In this document: piece by piece, positions 6,938 through 12,145 of the stretch | Layout of the letters: each line of letters opens with the position of its first letter | Position numbering within the stretch: the stretch's first letter is position 1 | DNA from: SpSt-600 sp042408195 | Lineage (GTDB): Bacteria > Chloroflexota > Anaerolineae > SpSt-600 | Direction: 5' to 3' | Assembly (NCBI GenBank): GCA_042408195.1 | Contig: JBHOQL010000110.1 | Coordinates: forward strand, 1-12,145 | Length of the DNA: 12,145 nucleotides | Program-made: the position numbers and the translations under genes | The notes under the pieces: generated by a model | Seen by the model: the letters and a program-made list of their open reading frames with translations, nothing else | Databases searched by the model: none | Told to the model about the DNA's origin: nothing

Positions 6938-8281
6938 ATGGAAACATTCAACCTTGAAGAAAAGCTGAGAAACAGGGAAGCCATTATAAGTGTGATCGGC
7001 CTTGGTTATGTAGGCCTGCCTTTGGCAAAGGGTTTTGCCAGCAAAGGGTTTAGAGTTATCGGCATTGACCTGGATAAGACGAAGGTACAACTACTCAATC
7101 AAGGGCGAAGTTACCTTAAAGACATAAACGATGAAGAAATTGCTGTCTTGGTTAGGGAGGGCAAACTCCAAGCCACTAATGATTACCGCTTAGCCCACAA
7201 AGCTGATGCCATTTTCATCTGCGTTCCCACCCCCTTTGATCGCTGGCGAACCCCAGACCTTTCCTTCGTGGAAAGTGCCTGCAGGAGCCTTGTGCCCCAT
7301 CTTCGCCGTGGTCATCTTGTCCTCCTCCAAAGTACTACTTATCCCGGCACCACGGAGGAGCTTGTCCGTCCAATTCTGGAAAGTTCGGGCCTTAAAGCCG
7401 GGGTAGATTTCCACCTGGCCTTTTCCCCCGAGCGAATAAACCCTGGGGATAAAATTCACACTGTTGAAAACACTCCTAAGGTCGTGGGTGGAATAACTCC
7501 TCGATGCACAGAGCTGGCCGCTTCGCTCTTATCCCAACTCGGTCCTCAGGTCCATAAGGTCTCGTCTCCCCGGGTAGCGGAGATGACGAAACTTTTGGAA
7601 AATATTTTCCGCAGTGTAAACATAGCCCTGGTGAATGAGATGGCCCTCCTCTGCGAGAGGATGGGCATTGATATATGGGAAGTGATAGAGGCAGCGTCCA
7701 CTAAACCTTTCGGTTTCATGCCCTTTTACCCTGGCCCTGGTGTAGGAGGACATTGTATCCCGGTCGACCCATTTTATTTGGCCTGGAAGGCCCGGGAATA
7801 CGACTTTCACACCCGCTTTGTAGAGTTAGCTGCAGAAGTCAATGAAACAATGCCTTACCATGTGGTGGAGCTTGTGGATAGGGCGTTGGAAAGCCAAGGG
7901 AAAACCGTAAAGGGTTCGGCGATTTTAACTCTCGGGGTGGCTTTCAAAAAGGATGTAGACGACCCTCGTAATTCACCTGCGGAACGTATAATTGAACTGC
8001 TCTTGAGGCAGGGAGCAAAGGTTGAGTTTAATGACCCCTATATTCCGCGCTTTGAAGTGGGGGGCAATGTCTTCAATCAGAAAAAGATAGTGCTGAATTC
8101 GCGCCCTTTGGATGATGAAGTCCTGAATTGGGCTGATTGCGTCCTTATCCTTGTAGCTCACAGTCCTTACGATTTTCGGCGCATTGTGGAAAAGGCCAAA
8201 CTTATAGTGGACACGGTGAACGCCACCCGCGGATTTAGCCCCAATCCTAAGATATTTCGTCTTGGGGCTCCAATGCCCTAA
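6938..8281 (+). CDS. Nucleotide sugar (UDP-HexNAc/UDP-glucose type) 6-dehydrogenase
   Basis: A 447-residue NAD-dependent dehydrogenase of the UDP-glucose/GDP-mannose dehydrogenase superfamily. It oxidises the C6 hydroxyl of a nucleotide sugar to a uronic acid in two steps, making precursors for surface polysaccharide or glycosylation. The N-terminal Rossmann fold has VIGLGYVGLPLA (19-30) and Asp44 ending the second strand. The central region has Lys218 and Asn222 in AEMTKLLENIFRSVNIALVNE, and the catalytic Cys273 sits in GPGVGGHCIPVDP (266-278). The C-terminal UDP-binding domain is at about 315-440 (GVAFKKDVDDPRNSPA). The sequence is closest in style to the WbpA/WecC/TviB branch (UDP-GlcNAc or UDP-ManNAc substrates), but the substrate cannot be fixed by eye. 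Gap to comF is 28 nt. No other sugar gene is nearby. Confidence 0.9.
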   Translation: METFNLEEKLRNREAIISVIGLGYVGLPLAKGFASKGFRVIGIDLDKTKVQLLNQGRSYLKDINDEEIAVLVREGKLQATNDYRLAHKADAIFICVPTPFDRWRTPDLSFVESACRSLVPHLRRGHLVLLQSTTYPGTTEELVRPILESSGLKAGVDFHLAFSPERINPGDKIHTVENTPKVVGGITPRCTELAASLLSQLGPQVHKVSSPRVAEMTKLLENIFRSVNIALVNEMALLCERMGIDIWEVIEAASTKPFGFMPFYPGPGVGGHCIPVDPFYLAWKAREYDFHTRFVELAAEVNETMPYHVVELVDRALESQGKTVKGSAILTLGVAFKKDVDDPRNSPAERIIELLLRQGAKVEFNDPYIPRFEVGGNVFNQKKIVLNSRPLDDEVLNWADCVLILVAHSPYDFRRIVEKAKLIVDTVNATRGFSPNPKIFRLGAPMP

Positions 8282-8290
8282 AAGAGGTGA
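8281..8290 (+). promoter_or_regulatory. Ribosome binding site deciding the VTT-protein start
   Basis: AAAGAGGTGA ends 7 nt before the ATG at 8298. An in-frame TTG at 8262 inside the preceding gene would add 12 residues without similarity or a Shine-Dalgarno, so 8298 is preferred. Confidence 0.6.
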
Positions 8291-8297
8291 AACCGTT

Positions 8298-8846
8298 ATG
8301 GAGAAAAGACGAAGCCCCATTTTTGCCTTCGTGGCTGTGCTCCTTGCCGTCGGCATAACCGTTGCAATAATTAGCTTCCGAGACAAAATCCAGAGTTTCA
8401 GAGTTTATGGTTACAGCGGAGTATTGCTCATAAGCTTCATGGGAAACGCTACAGTTCTATTTCCAGCCCCGAGCTTGGCTGTGGTCTTCGCCATGGGCAG
8501 TGTGCTCAATCCTCTCCTGGTTGGCTTTGTGGCGGGAATAGGGGAAGCTCTGGGGGAACTGAGCGGATATTTGGCAGGACTTGGAGGCAGGGCGATAATT
8601 GAAGACTACAAAGTTTACGAAAAAGTCAACAAATGGATGAAAAAATTTGGCTTCTGGTTGATTTTCGCTCTCTCCGTCATACCGAACCCTATCTTTGACT
8701 TGGCCGGGATAGCTGCTGGCACTTCCGGGTTCCCTCTGTGGCGATTTCTCCTTTCCTGCTGGATGGGCAAAACCATTAAGACTACATTGGTAGCCTTTGC
8801 CGGCTATTATTCAATCTCTTTCGTGGAAAAACTGCTTTCCCGATAG
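8298..8846 (+). CDS. Small VTT-domain (SNARE-associated/DedA-like, YqaA-type) membrane protein
   Basis: A 182-residue integral membrane protein. Hydrophobic segments lie at about 8-26, 38-56, 58-80, 118-138 and 150-172. The VTT/SNARE-associated signature regions are visible: GVLLISFMGNATVLFPAPSL (41-60), GEALGELSGYLAGLGGR (82-98) with small residues and the GR end, and IPNPIFDLAGIAAGTSG (128-144). Family members are linked to lipid scrambling or undecaprenyl-phosphate transport (DedA superfamily); this short form is nearest to the YqaA-type subgroup. Being next to a nucleotide-sugar dehydrogenase fits a lipid-carrier or envelope role, but this is inference. Its last 40 bp overlap the 3' end of the opposite-strand gene. 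It is the last gene of the operon. Confidence 0.82.
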   Translation: MEKRRSPIFAFVAVLLAVGITVAIISFRDKIQSFRVYGYSGVLLISFMGNATVLFPAPSLAVVFAMGSVLNPLLVGFVAGIGEALGELSGYLAGLGGRAIIEDYKVYEKVNKWMKKFGFWLIFALSVIPNPIFDLAGIAAGTSGFPLWRFLLSCWMGKTIKTTLVAFAGYYSISFVEKLLSR

Positions 8847-9529
8847 AATTGACCGAACGCGGCACCTCCTGCTACTAAGGTGTAGAAGCCCACGGGAGCC
8901 CAGAGCAAATACGAAAGGCAACAGAGGATCACTGTGTAGTATGGAAGAATCGTGAGCCAGTAACCTATGGATCCTATCCCTACGGTCAATACCCATGCCC
9001 CTAAATAACCCCATGGATTTGACCTTATGAGGGACCACCAATCTGATATATCAAGGGCTGCCCCTATGTTGCCCTTGGCTGCCAAGTTTGCGAGAGCGGC
9101 AGGAAGGGGGATTGAACCGAGAATTAGCAGAATTAAACCGATGAACAGCCCTAGCATGAACAGACCCATCCCCAGGAAAATGGCAAGGGGAGCTCTTTCG
9201 CTTTCAGGTGAAAAGAAAACAGAGGCGAAGTAAAGGATATAGCTTCCTATTACAAAAACAAGGCCCGGCAGAAGGTAAACAAGGCAAGCCACGAATCCCT
9301 TCACTCCATTGGCAGCGTACTTGCCGAAGTCGTTCCATGGAAGAAGGCTTGGTTCTTCCCCATTAATTACCCTACGCATTATCTCCAGGACGTAGCCCAA
9401 TACGAAAATAAAAGGGATAATGGGGATTATAAAGCTCCCGAGCATCAGGGCCGATCCAACTAAAAAGCGGCCTTGCCAGTCGGGGCCTGTGAATGGAAAG
9501 CGCAGGAAGGCTTTCACACTTTCGACCAT
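8807..9529 (-). CDS. DUF4013 multi-pass membrane protein
   Basis: A 240-residue membrane protein of unknown function. The N-terminal part has the DUF4013 look: a short amphipathic start with WQGRFLVGSALML, a hydrophobic hairpin (about 22-48), then GYVLEIMRRVINGEEPSLLP (45-64) and WNDFGKYAANGVKGF (65-79). More membrane segments follow at about 80-104, 115-140, 175-195 and 197-220. The start is supported by GGAGG (9540-9536 on the minus strand) 6 nt before the ATG, and by a strong promoter upstream. The gene converges on the VTT gene, with 3' ends overlapping by 40 bp and no room for a separate terminator. DUF4013 proteins are common in Chloroflexota, Firmicutes and archaea; no biochemical role is known to me. 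Confidence 0.85.
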   Translation of the reverse strand: MVESVKAFLRFPFTGPDWQGRFLVGSALMLGSFIIPIIPFIFVLGYVLEIMRRVINGEEPSLLPWNDFGKYAANGVKGFVACLVYLLPGLVFVIGSYILYFASVFFSPESERAPLAIFLGMGLFMLGLFIGLILLILGSIPLPAALANLAAKGNIGAALDISDWWSLIRSNPWGYLGAWVLTVGIGSIGYWLTILPYYTVILCCLSYLLWAPVGFYTLVAGGAAFGQFYRESSFSTKEIE

Positions 9530-9561
9530 GTGGTACCTCCGGTGTCTTTAAATTTGAAGCT

Positions 9562-9590
9562 ATTTTAAATTTTTGAAAAGCCTCTGTCAA
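9562..9590 (-). promoter_or_regulatory. Sigma70-type promoter of the DUF4013 gene
   Basis: On the minus strand a perfect -35 TTGACA (9590-9585) is followed by a 17-bp spacer and a -10 TAAAAT (9567-9562, 5 of 6). Transcription would start near 9555, giving a leader of about 25 nt before the ATG at 9529. This is the best promoter match in the window. Confidence 0.75.
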
Positions 9591-9648
9591 GATAGCGTCC
9601 ATTTGGTGGAATCCGACATCCCTTCACAATTCCTTCATAAAGGCTCAG

Positions 9649-9654
9649 TATAAT
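9649..9654 (+). promoter_or_regulatory. -10 element of the small secreted protein gene
   Basis: A perfect TATAAT lies 34 nt before the ATG. The -35 is unclear: TTCACA (9623-9628) matches 5 of 6 but with a 20-bp spacer, and nothing good sits at 17 bp. The low-quality -35 may mean an activator is used. Predicted leader is about 28 nt. Confidence 0.5.
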
Positions 9655-9688
9655 TCTGGGCAGAAACAATCCGAGAGGAGGTAATAAA

Positions 9689-10168
9689 ATGAGGAGGTGG
9701 ATTATAGCTTTGACCGTGGTAGCGGTAATAGGTGTTCTGCTTGGCCTAGGGGCAGAGGTTGCCCTTGCCCAGACCCCAACTCCAACCCCGAAAGCTCCTG
9801 TCCCGGCACCCTGGAAAGGTTTTGGGTGGGGATGGGGGTGTAGCCTAAATTCTATCGCTGGAATTCTCGGGATAAGTACTGATGAGCTGGCCGCGGCTCT
9901 TCGTGAGGGTAAGACGATTGCCCAACTGGCCGAAGAAAAGGGGGTTGCCCTATCCACAATAGTGGACCAGTGCCTACAGTTTGAGAAGGACTGGCTTTCT
10001 TTCCTGGTGCAGAAGGGTTACATTACCCAAGAGATGGCCGATAAGTGGCTGAGCATCCAGAGGCAGATGCTGGAGTTCCGGTTCACATACGGTTGGGGCT
10101 GGGGCAAAGGTATAGGTTGGGGCTGGGGTAGGATGCGCGGTCCTAAGTGCTGTGGCCCACGTTGGTAA
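9689..10168 (+). CDS. Small secreted Gly/Trp-rich protein of unknown function
   Basis: A 159-residue protein I cannot assign. Residues 1-27 are a signal peptide (MRRW, hydrophobic core, VALA just before Gln28). A Thr-Pro linker (29-41) follows, then a first GWGWG (46-50). The middle (53-130) is helical: LGISTDELAAALREGKTIAQ (60-79) and LAEEKGV (80-86), then QKGYITQEMADKWL (108-121). This pattern resembles repeated secreted-protein segments of the type seen around DUF2680-like proteins, where each unit has GLS-x-ELxxALxxGKS followed by xGxITxEQAD. The C-terminus is rich in Gly and Trp (GWGWGKGIGWGWG, 135-147) and ends in a Cys pair (154-155) after basic residues. A GAGAGGAGGT Shine-Dalgarno (9673-9681; GAGGAGGT core) is well spaced. 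It stands alone, between a divergent promoter region and a terminator, so it is a single-gene transcript. Confidence 0.75.
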   Translation: MRRWIIALTVVAVIGVLLGLGAEVALAQTPTPTPKAPVPAPWKGFGWGWGCSLNSIAGILGISTDELAAALREGKTIAQLAEEKGVALSTIVDQCLQFEKDWLSFLVQKGYITQEMADKWLSIQRQMLEFRFTYGWGWGKGIGWGWGRMRGPKCCGPRW

Positions 10169-10184
10169 GTGTGAAAAGGAAAGA

Positions 10185-10207
10185 GCGGGGGAGCAATGCT
10201 CCCCCGC
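10185..10207. terminator. Bidirectional intrinsic terminator
   Basis: GCGGGGGAGC (10185-10194) and GCTCCCCCGC (10198-10207) form a perfect 10-bp stem with an AAT loop. It lies between the stop of the small secreted gene (10168) and the stop of pgk (10215), which converge. On the minus strand the stem is followed by TCTTTCCTTTTC, a broken T tract; on the plus strand by GCCTTATTTAT. It probably ends both transcripts, more convincingly pgk. Confidence 0.75.
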
Positions 10208-10214
10208 GCCTTAT

Positions 10215-11390
10215 TTATAGTTCAGCGAGGGCTGCTACGCCGGGCAGCTCTCTTCCTTCCAAGAACTCTAAGCTTGCTCCGCCGCCAGTGGAAACATGGG
10301 TCATCTTTTCAGCAACGCCGGCGGCTTCCACTGCAGCAGCCGAGTCTCCTCCACCCACTACGGTGGTAATGCCTTCCAGTTCTGCCAAGGCCTGGGCTAT
10401 AGCGAAAGTTCCCTGATGGAAAGGACTTACTTCAAATACACCCAGTGGACCATTCCAGAAGACTGTGCGGGCCTGTTGAAGCTTTTCCTTGAAGAGCTTG
10501 ATGGTTTCGGGGCCTATGTCCAGTATGCGCCATCCCTCGGGCACCTCTCCAGGCCTCACGGTCTTCACTGAAGCATCGGGAGCCAGACGGTTGGCTATCA
10601 CCACATCCGCGGGCAGAACGAGTTTGGGTCCGCCTTCCTGGAGGAGTTCGCGGGCTGTGTCCAGGGCTTCTTCTTCCACGAGGGAATCGCCCACGCTGTA
10701 GCCCATGGCTTTGAAGAAAGTATTAGCCATTCCCCCACCAATGAGGATAAGGTCAACTTTGGGCAATAGGTTGCGGATTACCCCTATCTTGTCTGATATT
10801 TTGGCACCGCCGAGGATGGCTAAGAAAGGCTTCTCAGGCTCGGAGAGCAAGAGGCCTAAGAAACGGAGCTCTTTCTCCATTAGAAAACCAGCTACAGCGG
10901 GGAGGTAGCGGGCTACCCCTTCAGTGGAAGCGTGAGCCCGGTGAGCGGTGGCGAAGGCGTCATTAACATAAATATCAGCAAGAGAGGCAAGTTGACGGGC
11001 AAATTCCGGATCGTTGGCCTCTTCTTCGGGGTGGAAGCGGAGGTTCTCTAACAGAATTACCTCCCCCGGCTTCATCTCCTTTACAGCTTTTTCAACCTCA
11101 GGGCCAATGCAATCATCAAGCTTTTTCACCGGAATCCCCAGAATTTCTGATAGTCTCCGGGCCACAGGGTCCATTGTGAACTCCGGAGCAGGTTTGCCTT
11201 TGGGGCGTCCAAGGTGAGACATAAGGATTACAGCAGCGCCGTGGTCCAAGAGGTATTGAATGGTTGGCACCGTTGCCCGGATGCGTCGGTCATCGGTTAT
11301 TTGCCCTTCAGAAATGGGAACGTTGTAATCAACCCTAACCAGTACTTTCTTTCCCTGCACATCTATATCACGGATTGTTTTCTTGTTCAT
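10215..11390 (-). CDS. pgk: Phosphoglycerate kinase
   Basis: Cytosolic glycolytic enzyme that transfers the phosphate of 1,3-bisphosphoglycerate to ADP, giving ATP and 3-phosphoglycerate. The protein of 391 residues has normal bacterial length and all motifs: RVDYNVPI (19-26) with Asp21 and Asn23, Arg36, SHLGRP (58-63), LLENLRFH (113-120) with Arg118, AHRAHAS (149-155) with Arg151, GGAKISDK (194-201), NGPLGVFE (313-320), GGGDS (346-350) and STGGGASLEFLEG (367-379). The start at 11390 is chosen because AAGGAGG lies 7 nt upstream (11404-11398 on the minus strand) and the protein then begins MNKKTIRDID as in the family. An upstream in-frame start at 11429 would add 13 unrelated residues inside birA. 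The start codon overlaps the birA stop (ATGA), so the pair is co-translated. Confidence 0.97.
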   Translation of the reverse strand: MNKKTIRDIDVQGKKVLVRVDYNVPISEGQITDDRRIRATVPTIQYLLDHGAAVILMSHLGRPKGKPAPEFTMDPVARRLSEILGIPVKKLDDCIGPEVEKAVKEMKPGEVILLENLRFHPEEEANDPEFARQLASLADIYVNDAFATAHRAHASTEGVARYLPAVAGFLMEKELRFLGLLLSEPEKPFLAILGGAKISDKIGVIRNLLPKVDLILIGGGMANTFFKAMGYSVGDSLVEEEALDTARELLQEGGPKLVLPADVVIANRLAPDASVKTVRPGEVPEGWRILDIGPETIKLFKEKLQQARTVFWNGPLGVFEVSPFHQGTFAIAQALAELEGITTVVGGGDSAAAVEAAGVAEKMTHVSTGGGASLEFLEGRELPGVAALAEL

Positions 11391-12145
11391 GGTCTTACCT
11401 CCTTCTTGATGGTTACGTCGCCGGCCCAAATAATCTTAACTTCTCCGTTGGGCATGGCTAACAGCAGTGCTCCATCTTCGTTTACGCCGATAGCTATGCC
11501 TTCCGATATTCCAGTGGGTGTGATTACTGAAACCTCATGACCGAGGGGGTAAAGTTTTGAAATCCATTTTTCTCGAAAGTCAATTCCCTTTTTTAACGCC
11601 TGATAGTTTTCCTCCAGCCGGTTGAGGATTTCTTGGAGCAATACGAAGCGAGGAAGCTCATACCCTAATTCATCCGAAAGGCTGGTAGCGTAAGGAGCCA
11701 AAGGGGCCAGGGACGAACTTAAGATATTGACGTTGACGTTTAAGCCTATCCCAACTATAGCGTAGAGGATACGATCTTCCACAGTCTGGATTTCAGTGAG
11801 GATTCCGCCAGCCTTTTTTCCGGCAATGAGGATATCGTTAGGCCATTTTATCATAACGCTGAGAGGAGTTAAATTTTCAATGGCTTCAGCTATTGAGATG
11901 GAAGCAACCATTGTGAGACGGTGAGCCTGGTGGGGGCGAAGAGGCGGTCTGAAAACGATGGACATTAAAATAGAAGAACCTATTGGAGAAAGCCAAGCTC
12001 TTCCGAGCCTTCCCCTACCAGCTGTCTGCTCCTCCGCCAGGACTATAGTTCCTTCCGGGACTCCAGCTTCGGCAAGCTCCCTGGCCTCGTCCTGAGTGGA
12101 GGTTGTAGTGCGAAAGTAGTGGATTCTTCGACCCAGAGGGTTAGC
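11387..12145 (-). CDS. birA: Biotin--[acetyl-CoA-carboxylase] ligase, N-terminus cut by window edge
   Basis: The visible 252 residues contain the catalytic domain of biotin protein ligase, which activates biotin as biotinyl-AMP and attaches it to a lysine of carboxylase biotin-carrier domains. The frame stays open to base 12145. Visible motifs, numbered from the edge, are TTTSTQDEARELAE (13-26), the adenylate/biotin loop GRGRLGRAW (43-51), KWPNDILIAGKKAGG (100-114) with the catalytic lysine likely at 111, and the C-terminal SH3-like domain (about 198-252, PLGHEVSVITP then GALLLAMPNGEVKIIWAGDV). Translation could not start at the Met at 11965 because that would lose the biotin loop. Whether an N-terminal DNA-binding HTH exists (making it also a repressor) cannot be seen. 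The stop overlaps the pgk start by 4 nt. Confidence 0.93.
   Translation of the reverse strand, partial: ANPLGRRIHYFRTTTSTQDEARELAEAGVPEGTIVLAEEQTAGRGRLGRAWLSPIGSSILMSIVFRPPLRPHQAHRLTMVASISIAEAIENLTPLSVMIKWPNDILIAGKKAGGILTEIQTVEDRILYAIVGIGLNVNVNILSSSLAPLAPYATSLSDELGYELPRFVLLQEILNRLEENYQALKKGIDFREKWISKLYPLGHEVSVITPTGISEGIAIGVNEDGALLLAMPNGEVKIIWAGDVTIKKEVRP

Noticed and set aside
7973..8386. 137-codon open frame on the minus strand
   Set aside because: Antisense to the end of the sugar dehydrogenase and the start of the VTT gene, with no recognisable motif or ribosome site.
9565..9957. 130-codon open frame on the minus strand across the divergent promoters
   Set aside because: It is antisense to the secreted-protein gene and covers both promoters; its Pro/His-rich content mirrors the Gly/Trp codons.
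11391..11429. Longer pgk start at 11429
   Set aside because: It would add 13 residues unlike the family inside birA, while the start at 11390 has an AAGGAGG site at proper spacing.
1..12145. tRNA, rRNA, riboswitch, CRISPR array or transposase gene
   Set aside because: I looked on both strands and found no cloverleaf with a CCA end, no conserved rRNA segment, no regular spaced repeats and no DDE-type or recombinase motifs.

Overview
The window looks like a chromosomal segment of a bacterium of the Chloroflexota (Anaerolineae-like). This is an inference from gene content: a Tad pilus operon without a secretin gene, a receiver-domain/CpaE fusion, secreted proteins with Thr-Pro-rich linkers just after the signal peptide, an LPxTG-like anchor, and a DUF4013 membrane protein. 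Base composition is moderate, genes are densely packed, and Shine-Dalgarno sites are mostly strong. No marker gene fixes the genus.

Left edge (1-282): no gene. Positions 1-203 form a compact, highly palindromic element with long imperfect terminal inverted arms, a closed inner junction of two hairpins and a further hairpin, like a MITE or REP-type repeat. A plausible promoter (223-251) follows and drives the first operon.

Plus-strand operon (283-8846): eight tightly spaced genes. The first encodes a secreted Pro/Thr-rich protein with one carboxypeptidase-regulatory-like domain and a C-terminal LPRTG anchor. Then come the Tad/Flp pilus assembly genes cpaB, cpaE/tadZ (with a receiver domain), tadA (motor ATPase), tadB and tadC (platform proteins). 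A comF-type zinc-finger/phosphoribosyltransferase gene, a UDP-sugar 6-dehydrogenase gene and a small VTT-domain membrane protein gene follow. Pilin, minor pseudopilins (TadE/F) and prepilin peptidase are not present here and must be encoded elsewhere if the pilus is functional. The string suggests envelope-surface functions: pilus assembly, a possible link to DNA uptake, and surface polysaccharide precursors.

Middle (8807-10168): a minus-strand DUF4013 membrane protein gene overlaps the end of the VTT gene tail to tail by 40 bp. It diverges from a plus-strand gene for a small secreted Gly/Trp-rich protein. The 159-bp gap between them carries recognisable promoters in both directions.

Right part (10185-12145): a symmetrical 10-bp-stem terminator separates the small secreted protein gene from a minus-strand birA-pgk pair (biotin protein ligase, cut by the window edge, and phosphoglycerate kinase), which overlap by 4 bp. 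These are ordinary housekeeping genes.

I see no rRNA, tRNA, CRISPR array or intact transposase. The least explained items are the palindromic element, the LPRTG protein heading the Tad operon, and the Gly/Trp-rich secreted protein.
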